DNA of 64,000 nt from Austropuccinia psidii. Lineage: Eukaryota; Basidiomycota; Pucciniomycetes; Pucciniales; Sphaerophragmiaceae. The stretch is taken from positions 28,203,154 through 28,267,153 of the forward strand of contig JALGQZ010000016.1 of the NCBI GenBank assembly GCA_023105745.1, written 5' to 3'. A program made the translations under genes and the position numbers. Below are positions 21,754 to 34,027 of the stretch, piece after piece. The notes under the pieces were generated by a model. It was not told where the DNA came from. It did no database searches and saw only the letters and a list, made by a program, of their open reading frames with translations. The stretch's first letter is position 1; every line of letters starts with the position of its first letter.

Positions 21754-23675
21754 TGTAAGATGTGACTATGAAACTGAGGATAATATTACTATTAATCAAC
21801 AGTACTATGTCTGTTCTTATGAAATATAATAATGAAAAATTATTATAACCACAATTAAATAATTATAAAATTATTTCTTTCACGTGTTATACACTACTAG
21901 TGATTATAACTGTGAGCAGTAATTGTCTACAAGAATCGATTACAAGAAGAATTTAATAATAAAAACTTCTTTTATTAAAAGAATGAAATTATTTTAATAT
22001 ATAATTATCTTTTACAAGAATAATTATAAAGATAATTCTTGAAGAAAACTATTACTAGAGAAAAACTTTAAGAATTAAAGATAAATGACTCACTAATACT
22101 CCAAGGAACTTATTGATAGATAAAAGTAGAGAAATTTGACGTGGAATTGTGGATTTAAGGGATCAAAAGGATTTATAACAGTATTACAACAATATATAGT
22201 TGGATTCTATGATTTCACGTCTTTCTGGATGATTTTGAAAGATTTAAAACACTTAAGAATAGCTTTAACTAATACTTACTTGTTGGTAATAATGATTTAA
22301 TAAATTGATAAGATGATGATACGGAAAAAACAGCAAGAAGAGGCTTCTTTTAAGTCAACAACAGCTCACAGAGGCGTGCCATAGAGCAAACTGAAAAACC
22401 AGTGAGTGAGAAAACAATAAACCTTTTTGGATTAATGATTGCATCATCTGTTGTCACGTAAGATTATCATAATTACTTAATTGATGCTTTTACGTGACTA
22501 CCAACCCAAATATGGTTAAGAATAAAAGGAGTAACAACAGTAAATCTTCTTTTATTCTAAAATAATCATTGATTTCTCAAAGTTATCAATGTTATTTCCA
22601 ATTTCATCACAGGTTTTAATTACTGTGAATTTTTGAAGATTCAGTGTTTCACATAGAATGGTCAAAAATGGACTGTACATAAAACTTTCAATTTTACTAA
22701 TAAAACTGTAATTCTTTTTGGTTGTACCATAGATAATACAGTTCTTCATTGGTCCTGAAAGTTTCAGAAAGATTCATTAAGAATTGTATTTTTAATGAAT
22801 TTTTGAAGTTTTTACCTCATTTCTACGTAGAATTGCAAATAGCAGTATTTTGCTGGTTGCTATGAGGTAAATTAATGAATATCAGTCCCAAAAGGGTTTT
22901 AATTACTCTTTTAGGGTCTAGTCATGGAAAGTCATCAAGAATTGACATGGTTACAGGAGTCTAAGTAGCTCATTACCTCCTTGGCACGTCAAAATAGCAG
23001 GTTATTTGTTATTTTCTTGTGATTACAGTAAGTGTAACTTGGTAACCAAGTTCCCAAAAAGTTTTAGTTTACCAATTGGGCCAAGATGGGCCATGGATCC
23101 ATGCTCTGGAGCTATCCACGCCTCTGAGGCCTCAGAAGTTGGGTACCCTGGCTCTCTTTGATGTCTTTTGTCCCCCTTGCCTAATTTTTACGTCAAAATA
23201 GTAATTTAAGCTTAAAGTGAGATATCCACTATGGGTGTACCAAAAGTCCATATAAGAATACCATGATATTAAGTGCTCAAAACATGCATAACACTATTCT
23301 TAGTGTATATGTAACATGGGATTTCTCACTTTCCCATTATTTTGGCGTGAAATTAAGAAAAACAAAAATTTTCACGGATCTTTTATGTGGTATTGATGAT
23401 GTGGTATTGAAGTATTTTCCATTTTACCACCTCAAATACTTAAATTGAGCTTATTCACTCTATGGGTCTACCCTAGGTGAATTTTTGTGTAGAATCCAAA
23501 TCTGGTCTTAAATCCATGGATTTACTTACTCAATAAAAAGTTATTCATCTTTTCTTAAATTGAAAATGATGAATTTTGGATATATGCATGACTTATGAGT
23601 TTTGCATAATTCAAAATTTCTTTTTAAGATAATTGTGGCCTATTTGGGTATGTAAAATATACCTCAAGGCTCACA
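21754..23675 (-). repeat. 3' LTR of Gypsy element A
   Basis: 1922 bp, TG...CA type. It differs from its partner at only scattered positions (for example CACGTAGAATG versus CACATAGAATG). No credible gene lies inside; the short frame at 22749-22552 is repeated in the partner LTR but shows no domain. Confidence 0.95.
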
Positions 23676-23815
23676 TTCCCTCCCACCAAAGAATAAAATT
23701 GTACTACAATTTTATTATTGATAAAAGAATAAGGCCCCAAGGGGGGTTAATGTCCACTGTCCAACCTCTTCACATTACTCAGATCAAGTAATTTAAAGCC
23801 CATTTATAGACATAT

Positions 23816-26800
23816 TCAGGCTTGTGGCCTTCTTTCATGTCTAAATCTTCTTAAGAGTTTATCTGAGTCAGGTATTTCTGATTCTGCCATCCATTCATCT
23901 TCATGTACTGGATTTCTATATCTGACAAGATATTCTCTTTGATTTTTACCCCTAAGTCTCCTTTCTTTAATGACTTTCTTTATCTTTTTGTCTTCATTCT
24001 GTTCCACAGGTGGTACAGTTAAAGGAGTTGGGTTTCTTAAAGGAAACAATTCTTTATCAGCTGGTTGATAAGGCTTTATCAAGCTGACTGGAAATGTGGG
24101 GTGTTTATTTTCCAATTCACCACTCAATTCCACTTGAACTGCATTGGTTCCATGTAAAGCAACAATAACAAAAGGTCCTACATAAGAATCTTTAAGTTTC
24201 TTTGGGCCTTTGATATTATTAAAATTCAAGGTTGAAACTAAAACTAAGTCCCCTACTTTGAAGTCTGGTACTTTATGACTCTTGTCCCACTTCTGTTTTG
24301 CATAATCAAAAGCGTCATCCATACTTTGTTTTGCGTGGTGTTTTACTTTATCAAGCATTATCTTGAAGCTGGAAGCTGTAGGATGAATGTTAATCAAGTC
24401 TTTCCTCAGTGTGTCTGCTGGGAGTCTTGGATTCCTTTTTCTAACATAGCAGGGGTTTGTCCTGTGGAAGAATGGACTGATGTCTTGTATGCCAATTCTA
24501 GTGCAGGTATCAGAGTGCACCAGTCATGGGTAAAGCCATCTGAGTCTTTGAATTCTAATCCATAAGCACAAAATCTCCTAATCATTTCTTCTAAAGTTTG
24601 AATCATCCTCTCTGCTAGCCCATCTGTTTGAGGGTGATATGCTGTAGAGAATGATAACTTAGTCCCAAACAATCTATGAAGATTGGTCCAAAGTGCAGAT
24701 GTGAACTTGGGATCCCTGTCACTTATGATATTCTTAAATAACCCTGTATGAGAAATAACTCTACTCCATAAAAGAATAGCTGTATCCATAGCAGTGTCAT
24801 CTTTATGACATGGTAAGAATATGGGAGTTTTGCTATATCTGTCTACAATGACTAAACAAGCATTATAACTTTTGTCACCACTTGGAGGAAGTGCTGTGAC
24901 CCAATCCATGTGAACAACTTCCCAAGGGGATTTTGGTTCTTGAATATGTATCATTAATCCAAATTTCTTGCCTGTGCTTCTGTTTGCTTTCTGGCATCTA
25001 TCACAGGTATGGCAATATTCAATGGTTTCTTTCCTCCAAGATGGCCACCATGCACGGTTCTTCACTTTTTCAAGTGTTTTGTCTTCTGACAGGTGTCCAG
25101 AGTAGATACTATCATGACATTCATGAAGAATGGTATTGATAAGTAATCTACTACACAGTGTCATCACACAAGAATGTTTTGTTCTATGGTAAATAATCCC
25201 ATCAAACAAGTGAAATCTTCCTTCAGAATAGGAATTTTTCCAAACTTCATCAAGTGCATTAACTAAAGATGTATCTTTGCAGTCTTTATCTAATAAAGAA
25301 GTCAAGATATGGCAATTCTTGTCTTGTTTATAAGATTCTCTAACTTCTTCAAAGAATTCAGTCCCAATATCAGTTATGTTAATTCCTTCAATTGGAATCT
25401 ATGGTTCAGCTTCCAAAGGTACATAAGCTGGGTTATCAGGAGTGTTGGCTAAAGCCCATCTACTAAGTCCATCAGCATTCTTGTGAATGTTTCCTGCTTT
25501 ATGAACTATAGTCATGTTTCCTCTATATTCTTGAATGGCTATTTGCCATCTCAACATATGTCTGTTGGGAGTTTTCATGTTAAGAAGTGATTTTACGGCA
25601 TTAAAGTCAGTTATCACTTCAAAAACACTGCCATCAAGATAATGGTGTAGTTTCTCAAGTGCCCATACCAAACATAAGCACTCCATTTGGCTTGCACCAT
25701 ATCTGGCTTCTGTTGGTTTGATTTGTCTTGAGATATAACAAACTGGTCCTTCTGTAGGTTTGTCATCAATAATTTGGACTTGATGTAGGGCTGCTCCTAA
25801 TCCATCTCCACATGCATCAATGTACCACTTAAAAGGAATATTCCAGTCAGGCATGAGGAGTAAAGGTGCTTCTGTAAGGGCTTTCCTTATCTTCTCATAA
25901 GCTTTGATTCTCTCTTGTGTCATCTCAAACACAGTCTGTTGATCACAGATTCTATAAAGTGACTTGGCTAGAATTTCAAAGTCTTTCAGGTGTTGCCTAT
26001 AGTAACTGGCAAACCCAAGAAAAGACATCATTTCTTTTTTATTCTGGGGTATTGGTTTAAGTAACACTGCTGCTACTTTGTTTTTGTCAATACCCAAGCT
26101 TAAACCAGAAACAATATGTCCTAATGCTTTGAGTTCTTCAAAACCAAAATTGCATTTCTTAAGTGAAATTTTCATGTTCACTTCTGCAACTTTATGAAGT
26201 ACTCTTGCAAGTCTTTCAAGGTGCAAAGACCATGAATCAGAACATATGATAATATCATCAATATAAATGATAAGCCATCCTTCAGACAATTCTGTAGGAA
26301 AGATGGTGTTCATCATCCTTTGATAATGGGATGGAGCATTTTTAATGCCAAATGGCATTCTAAGATACTCCAAAATACCACAGTGAGTGATAATTCTAAG
26401 TAATTTCTTAGCTTTGGGCGTCAAAACATTTTGATGGAAGCCTTTCAATGCATCCATTGATGTTATATACTTGGCTTTAGACAATTGAGTCAAGGTTTCT
26501 TGAATTCTAGGTATTGGATACCTATCTGGAACTGTGTAGGTATTCAATGCTCTGAAGTCTCCAACCATTCTTGACTTATCATTATGCCATGCAATAATAA
26601 CAGGTGTTGTCACTTCAACTTCCTCATTATGGCCTACTTTCCTTAGCACACCAAGTTGGATCAACTCTTGGATACGTTTTTCCAAGGCTTCTCTAGCTCT
26701 GGGACTGGCTGGATAAGCTGGTCTTCTAAGTACTGGAGGATATGGTCTGTCAATATTAAGAGTAATATCAACTTCATGTCCTCTTATAGCGCCTAATGGT

Positions 26801-29520
26801 TCATTATCAGAGGCAAATGCATTTTTATATGTGTATAACACATTAATAAGCTCATTCCTCATCTTTGGTGACAATGATTGATTAATTTGTGCTTCAACAA
26901 GTTGATTAGTCACAAATTCATCTTTGTAAGTATCTTTGACAGAAGATACTACAGATATCTGTTTTGGCATATTGGAGAAAGCAAATTTTTGTCTCTTGTT
27001 ATCTCCAATTGGGAAATATCTGTCCTTATGGTTATTGATATCAATACCATAAATATTTAAGTAATCATTTCCAAGAATGATGTGCTGAGATGTGCAATTA
27101 TCCATTACTACAATCTCAGTTTTCATTCTTACACTTCCTGCTGGATGTGGGAATACAATATTAGTGTCCAATATGCCCAGGGGGTACATATTGTTACTGG
27201 CACTACTGAATTGTACACCTTCTATTGGTAATAGATGGTTTTTCCATTCAGGAAGTATAATTTGGAGATAATCTTTGCCTACACAAGTGCAAAATGCCCC
27301 TGTATCCAAATTTACTTTGGCTTCAATATCACTCATCAGAACTGATGTGATACAGGATGCCCCAGCAGTATAACCCTTTCCTCTAGCAGGTTTTGTTTTA
27401 CACATTCTGGCATCTTGGATATTGGTCAGGTTGCAGCAATCTTCACTGTACTGTGGCAAGTGGGTATGGACTTCTGTGACCTCAAAGAAAGCTGAAATGT
27501 TTTCAATGGGATAGTCCTCCACTGGTGTATCTTCAGAGACTGCAGAATCTTGATCAGACTCTTCTTTCTCTTCAGTACACTGAATTTCTTCAATGACTTG
27601 AACTTCATTGATTTTTGTCTTCTTAGGACAAGTGTTGGCTAAATGTGAAGTACTTCCACATTTATGACACTTCAAGACAGGTCTTTCTGGTCTTCTTTCC
27701 TCTCTAGGAATCTTTGAGACTATTTTGAACTCCATTGGGTTTTTAATCCAAGTCTTACCAATTCTTGTTCTGGTAATGATATCTTCCATAGCATTAATGT
27801 AGTCCACTGTTAAACAAGGTTCCACACATCTGCTTTTGATAGCATGTTCCAGTTCTCCTCCACACTTTCTTAATATTTTCATATTAATCATAGTGTCAGA
27901 CATATCTGAGTGTAAAGCAGATAGTCTGTCTTTTTGTTTGAAGAACCAAGTAAGTGGTTTGTCTTTTTCTGAGTTAAAAATGGCACTTTCAAAAGCATTT
28001 TCCATTTTAAACCTCCAAGAATTATTAGCCCATTTGGTAATCACTTCAGATTTCCACCAAGACCAGTCATGTTTACCATGATCAATCCTCACTTTGTAAT
28101 ACCATTTCTTTGCAGTTTTGGTAAACAAACAGTGTAATTTTCCCACTATGATTTCATCAGGTATATTAAAGTCTTCCTGCAACATATCAATAGTCCTGAT
28201 GAATTCAATATGGTTATATTCTCCTTCACCAGAGAATGTTGGCCATTCTTCTATTTTGGGAATATCTCTTGCAGAGTAGGCATTTTCTCCTAAGAATGGT
28301 GTAAGACTTTCTTTAACAGAGAGTTTTTCTTCAGTTAAAGGTGTAGAATGTCTTGGCATATGTGGTTCATGATTCCTATGAATTTGTTCCACACTTGCAA
28401 TTATCTCATTCTTCAACTTTTGCCTTTCACTGTCACTTTTTGCTAGATGTATAGAAAATTTATTGGTGTTCTTAACTATTTGTAAGACATGGTCTTCAAG
28501 AGTTTTAAGTCTATCATTTACTCTCAAAATGGAAAGATCTTCTGTCTCATTATTCTGAGTTTGACATTGGTTCTCAATTCTTTCACAAGCATTTCCAATT
28601 GACTCAAGGGTGACAGTTGTCAATTGATGCCATTCAAAATGTTTCTTGTCATTTGTCTTTAAACTATTTATGTCTGATGTAATTTGCTTTAACTTTGATT
28701 CAAGTTTGCCAATTTCTACATTAATACTTCTATGTACATCAGTTATTTGCGTGGAAAAGTCCTGTTCATCCTTTCCTGCTCCTTGGCTGTGAATTCCATA
28801 AGAGTTCTGGCCATATTGAAGACACTGTCCACGGCTGAAGGCTCCAATTTGGGGATCCTGTACCCTTGTGGGTAAGGTCTGTGCCAATTGGCTTTACCTT
28901 TGCCCTTGCCTTGATGGTTCTTGGGACCTCTCTGTTTCTTTTGAAGTCCTTTGGGCTTGTCCTTGGATGCTTCTGGAGCTGGTTTGGAGCTGGTAGATGC
29001 CACTGGTGCCTCTGTCTCCAAAGTTGGAGTCATTTTCAACTCTTTCTTCTGGTCTATGGATAAAAGACTCTGGTTCTTCAACCAATTCTTTATCTTTTTG
29101 ACCTTGTCTTTGCAAGACAGGGGGCTCCATCCTCCTAAGATTTCTATGGTCTTCTCCTGACCCAGAAAGATCTTGATGTGTAAGTAGGAGTTCATGGCCC
29201 CGTGCCAAAGGCTTGGGCAGATTTCCCACTCCTCTTCTTTGGCTGCTCTGAACCAATTTTTGTACTGGCTCTGATATATTTCTATTGCTGCCACTTGAAA
29301 ATGGTTCAGCCCTGGAAATATTATCATAAATTAGTTCAGGCTCAGAATTTACGTCAAAATCTGTTGGTACAGACCTTGGGGAATGGGGGGCAACTCTGGC
29401 ATCCTCCAGATGTGTCTTTCTTGTGGAAGATTTGGCACTTCTGGATTTGGTCTTGCTTCTTCCTTGTCCACATCCATCTGGTTGGACTGAATAGTTTCTT
29501 CCATTTCTGGTATGCACCAT
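23816..29520 (-). pseudogene. Gypsy A gag-pol polyprotein with chromodomain, nearly intact
   Basis: One reading frame from ATG 29520 (MVHTRNGRNYSVQ) with an in-frame TAA at 28896-28894, an in-frame TAG at 25401-25399 (a CAG in the family), and a deletion of about 4 nt near 24430 that shifts the frame. Domains in order: gag with [21 protein letters not shown] block (about 28260-28200); zinc knuckle [14 protein letters not shown] (27670-27630); protease LDTGAFCTC (27310-27285); RT with YIDDIIIC (about 26265-26245); RNase [15 protein letters not shown] (25830-25790); integrase HHCC with CHTCDRCQ (25020-24995); catalytic MDW (24910), SDRD (24720) and GLAERM (24615); chromodomain LVRYRNPVHEDEW near 23920-23880. 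The chromodomain would tether integration to methylated histone H3. A non-autonomous copy today. Confidence 0.95.
28743..29327 (-). CDS. Overlapping +1-frame ORF in the gag 5' region of Gypsy A
   Basis: 194 open codons lying entirely within the gag-pol reading region but in the +1 frame. It begins [11 protein letters not shown], continues [20 protein letters not shown] and ends [18 protein letters not shown]. It is hydrophobic/aromatic in the first half and Lys/Pro-rich in the middle. Homologous frames exist in Gypsy B (37115-37710, one frameshift) and Gypsy D (49640-50125). It may be the ancestral gag N-terminus entering the pol frame by -1 frameshifting, or an overprinted accessory protein. 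No known domain recognised. Confidence 0.5.
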   Translation of the reverse strand: MIIFPGLNHFQVAAIEIYQSQYKNWFRAAKEEEWEICPSLWHGAMNSYLHIKIFLGQEKTIEILGGWSPLSCKDKVKKIKNWLKNQSLLSIDQKKELKMTPTLETEAPVASTSSKPAPEASKDKPKGLQKKQRGPKNHQGKGKGKANWHRPYPQGYRIPKLEPSAVDSVFNMARTLMEFTAKEQERMNRTFPRK

Positions 29521-29527
29521 TTTCACG

Positions 29528-29716
29528 TCAATTTAAAGATAAAAGGTGAAAATATAAGATAAAATTCACACCTTTTGGTGGTAATTTAGCTTTTTCTGAG
29601 TTGAATAAGGTGCCTCTTTTAGCAATCTGCACCTCAATACTGTCTTCAGATTCTGGACTAGTGATATATCTTTTACTGATTCTGTTGCCAGCTGCACAGT
29701 ATTTGATTAAAGACAC
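29528..29716 (-). other. Short conserved leader ORF upstream of Gypsy A gag
   Basis: 62 codons between the primer-binding region and gag. Contains TSPESEDSIEVQIAKRG, matched in Gypsy B at 36770-36830 by DSEASESSIEIQTS. The block ends shortly before a conserved AAATTGACGTGAAA and the gag ATG. It could be an upstream ORF or a leader exon joined to gag through a GTGTGA-type intron; not proven. Confidence 0.4.
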
Positions 29717-30086
29717 TAGAAAGAAATTATAAAAGAGAGAAAAAATTATTTTTTTATACTTTTTTAAAATATTTTTAAAGATTTTTTATAAGTTTTATAT
29801 TTTTTTTATTAAAAAATTATTCTTTTTAAAGAAAAAAAATTAAAATTTAAGATTTTGAGTGAAAATTATTTCAGAGTAACTCAAAGAATAATTTTATAAG
29901 TTTTTGGATGTGAAAAAGCCACGTGTAAAACAGTATAAAATTAGACCAAATTCCTCAATGAAAAAGATTTCCAAAACTATTTTAACTTTTAAAATGAAAG
30001 AAAAAAATATTAAATTAATATATTTTAGAGCTTAAAAATATATTAATTAAGGGTACAAGGTTCAAAAAACACGGCCAGGCCCCAAA

Positions 30087-32009
30087 TGTAAGATGTGACT
30101 ATGAAACTGATGATAATATTACTATTAATCAACAGTACTATGTCTGTTCTTATGAAATATAATAATAAAAAATTATTATAACCACAATTAAATAATGATA
30201 AAATTATTTCTTTCACGTGTTATACACTACTAGTGATTATAACTGTGAGCAGTAATTGTCTACAAGAATCAATTACAAGAAGAATTTAATAATAAAAACT
30301 TCTTTTATTAAAATAATGAAATTATTTTAATATATAATTATCTTTTACAAGAATAATTATAAAGATAATTCTTGAAGAAAACTATTACTAGAGAAAAACT
30401 TTAAGAATTAAAGATAAATGACTCACTAATACTCCAAGGAACTTATTGATAGATAAAAGTAGAGAAATTTGACGTGGAATTGTGGATTTTAAGGGATCAA
30501 AAGGATTTATAACAGTATTACAACAATATATAGTTGGATTCTATGATTTCACGTCTTTCTGGATGATTTTGAAAGATTTAAAACACTTAAGAATAGCTTT
30601 AACTAATACTTACTTGTTGGTAATAATGATTTAATAAATTGATAATATGATGATACGGAAAAAACAGCAAGAAGAGGCTTCTTTTAAGTCAACAACAGCT
30701 CACAGAGGCGTGCCATGGAGCAAACTGAAAAACCAGTGAGTGAGAAAACAATAAAACTTTTTGGATTAATGATTGCATCATCTGTTGTCATGTAAGATTG
30801 TCATAATTACTTAATTGATGCTTTTACGTGACTACCAACCCCAATATGGTTAAGAATAAAAGGAGTAACAACAGTAAATCTTCTTTTATTCTAAAATGAT
30901 CATTGATTTATCAAAGTTATCAATGTTATTGCTAATTTCATCACAGGTTTTAATTACTGTGAATTTTTGAAGATTCAGTGTTTCACGTAGAATGGGCAAA
31001 AATGGACTGTAAGTAAAACTTTCAATTTTACTAATAAAACTGTAATTATTTTTGGTTGTACCATAGATAATAAAATTCTTCATTGGTCCTGAAAGGTTCA
31101 GAAAGATTCAGTAAGAATTGTATTTTTAATGAATTTTTGAAGTTTTTACCTCATTTCTACGTAGAATTGCAAATAGCAGTATTTTGCTGGTTGCTATGAG
31201 GTAAATTAATGAATATGAGTCCCAAAAGGGTTTTAATTACTCTTTTAGGGTCTAGTCATGGAAAGTCATCAAGAATTGACATGGTTACAGGAGTCTAAGT
31301 AGCTCATTACCTCCTTGGCACGTCAAAATAGCAGGTTATTTGCTATTTTCTTGTGATTACAGTAAGTGTAACTTGGTAACCAAGTTCCCAAAGAGTTTTA
31401 GTTTACCAATTGGGCCAAGATGGGCCATGGATCCATGCTCTGGAGCTATCCACGCCTCTGAGGCCTCAGAAGTTGGGTACCCTGGCTCTCTTTGATGTCT
31501 TTTGTCCCCCTTGCCTAATTTTTACGTCAAAATAGTAATTTAAGCTTAAAGTGAGATATCCACTATGGGTGTACCAAAAGTCCATATAAGAATACCATGA
31601 TATTAAGTGCTCAAAACATGCATAACACTATTCTTAGTGTATATGTAACATGGGATTTCTCACTTTCCCATTATTTTGGCGTGAAATTAAGAAAAACAAA
31701 AATTTTCATGGATCTTTTATGTGGTATTGATGATGTGGTATTGAAGTATTTTCCATTTTACCACCTCAAATACTTAAATTGAGCTTATTCACTCTATGGG
31801 TCTACCCTAGGTTAATTTTTGTGTAGAATCCAAATCTGGTCTTAAATCCATGGATTTACTTACTCAATAAAAAGTTATTCATCTTTTTGTAAATTGAAAA
31901 TGATGAATTTTGGATATATGCATGACTTATGAGTTTTGCATAATTCAAAATTTCTTTTTAAGATAATTGTGGCCTATTTGGGTATGTAAAATATACCTCA
32001 AGGCTCACA
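30087..32009 (-). repeat. 5' LTR of Gypsy element A
   Basis: 1923 bp, partner of the LTR at 21754. Transcription should start within it and run leftwards into gag-pol. Followed on the right by the ATAAT duplication and the rest of the older solo LTR. Confidence 0.95.
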
Positions 32010-33898
32010 ATAATATTACTATTAAGGAATAGTACTATAACTGTTCTTATCAAATATAATAATAATAATTATTATTATTATAACCACAATTAAATAATTT
32101 ATTAATTTATTATTTCTTTTACTTGTTACACACTACTAGTTATTATAACAGTAAGCAGTAATTATCCACAAGAATCAATTACAAGAAGATTTTAATGATA
32201 AGAAACTTCTTTATTAAGATAATAAGATTATTTTAAGATATAATTATCTTTTACAAGAATAATTATAAAGATAACTCTTAAAAAAACTATTACTAGAGAA
32301 AAGCTTTAAGAATTAAGATAAATCACTCACTAATACTCCAAATAACTTATTGAAAGATAATAGTAGAGAAATTTGATGGGTAATTGTGGATTTAAAAGGA
32401 TCAAAATTGATTTATAACAAGATTACCACAATATATAGCTTATTTCTATGATTTCAAATCTTTCTGATTGATTCTGAAAGAATAAAACACTTAATAAAAG
32501 ACTAACTAATACTTAGTTGTTGGTAATAATGGTATAATTCAATAATGTGATGATTTTGAAAAAACAGCAAGAGAAGGCCTTTTTCAAGTCAAAAACAGCT
32601 CACAGAGGTGTTCCATGGAGAAAACTGAAAAACCAGTGAGTGAGAAAATAATAAACCTTTTTGGATTATTGATTTCATCATCTGTTGTCATGTAAGATTA
32701 TCATAATTACTTAATTGATTCTTTCACATGACTACCAACCCATTTATGGTTAAGAATAAAAGGAGTAAGAATTGTAAATCTTATTTTATTTCAAAATTGT
32801 CATTGATATCTCAAAGTTATCAATGTTTTTGGAAATTTCATTGCAGAGTGTATTTTCCGTGAATTTTTGAAGAGTAAGTGTTTCCCATGGAATCTTCAAA
32901 AATGGACTGTAAGTAAACCTTTTAATTTTACTTATAAAAGTATGATTATGTTGAGTTCCTTTATGGATAATACTGTTCTCAATCCATCTTTAAAGCTTCA
33001 GAAAGATTCCTTAAGAATTGTATTTTTCATGAATTTTTGAAGGTTTTACCTCAATTCTATGTAGAATTACAAATAGCACTATATTACTGGTTGCTATGAG
33101 GTAAATAAATGGGTACTGGTCCAAAAAGGGTTTTGATTACTCTTATAGGGCTTATCCATGGAAAATCATTCAGAATTGACATGGTTACAGGAGGATAAGT
33201 TGCTCTTTACCTCCTTGGAACATGAAAATAGCAGCATATTTGCAATTTTCTAATGATTTAATGAGATTTTAACTTGGTAACCAAGTTCCAAAAAGGCTTT
33301 AGTATACTAATTGATCCAAGATCAGCAATTTATCCAAGCTTTAGAGCTATCCATGCCTCAGAGGCCTCAAACGTTGGGTACCCTGGCTCTCTTTGATGTC
33401 TTTTGTACCCCTTGACTATTTTTCACATTGAAATAGAAATTCAGGCTTCAAGACTGATATTCACTATGGGTTTACCAAAGGTGTATGTAAGAATACCATA
33501 ATATTAAGTGCCACAAACATGTATAACACTATTCTTAGTGTATATGTAACATGGGATTTCTCACATTCCCATTATTTTGGCGTGAAATTGAGAAAAACAA
33601 AAATTTTCACAATTCTTTTATGTGGTATTGAATTATTTTCCATATTACCACCTCATAGAGTTACTTTGAGCTTATTTGCTCTATGGAGCTACCCTAGGTA
33701 AATTTTTGCATAGAATCAAAATTTGGCCTTGAATCCATGGATTCAATTACTCAATAAAGATTTATTCATCTTTTCTGAAATCAAAAATGATGAATTGTGA
33801 TTATATGCATGACATATGGGTTATTCCTAGTTCCAAAAAGCATTTATAAAGATAATTGTGGCCTATTTGGGTATGTAGAATATACCTCAAGGCTCACA

Positions 33899-34027
33899 AT
33901 TATCCATAACAACATTGACAGCATAAGATCCGAATAAAAAAATACTTGTCTACAGTAATTTTGAAAATGAACCAAAACTTCGGAGTTCAATTTTAATAAG
34001 AATACACATTTAAGGTGTGAGAGTTGA
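33899..34027 (-). pseudogene. Copia integrase middle fragment between two insertions
   Basis: 129 bp left between Gypsy B and the solo LTR. It reads HLKCVFLLKLNSEVLVHFQN, matching the stretch between the first and second catalytic Asp of Copia integrases (YVFLLKxKSEVxxxFxxF), then AVNVVMDN up to the solo-LTR target duplication. Confidence 0.8.

Larger units (their letters stand above)
21754..32009 (-). mobile_element. Ty3/Gypsy chromovirus, element A (complete structure)
   Basis: LTRs at 30087-32009 (5') and 21754-23675 (3') are almost identical and surround an internal region with gag-pol on the minus strand. Target duplication ATAAT is at 21749-21753 and 32010-32014. On the minus strand the LTR runs TGTGAGCC...CTTACA. 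The 5' LTR is followed by TTTGGGGCCTGGCC, a primer-binding-like site with TGG two bases in, and the 3' LTR is preceded by a purine-rich GGTGGGAGGGAA tract. It inserted into the older solo LTR of its own family. Recent by LTR similarity, but two stops and one deletion break its polyprotein. Confidence 0.95.
21723..33898 (-). repeat. Solo Gypsy LTR (old), split by Gypsy A
   Basis: The sequence 21723-21753 plus 32010-33898 forms one LTR of about 1.9 kb. Its first 31 bp (TGTTAGATTTTTCTATGAAA) parallel the start of the Gypsy A LTR (as read on plus), and its right end GGCTCACA at 33898 matches as well. It is flanked by a perfect 5-bp duplication ATTAT at 21718-21722 and 33899-33903, inside Copia integrase. 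It is clearly more diverged from the Gypsy A LTRs than they are from each other, so it is older. No internal region is left, so LTR-LTR recombination probably removed it. Confidence 0.85.

Noticed and set aside
22552..22749. 65-codon frame in the Gypsy A LTR, also in the partner LTR at 30886-31083
   Set aside because: It is retained only because the LTRs are near-identical; the older solo LTR (32800-32990) breaks it, and no domain is seen.
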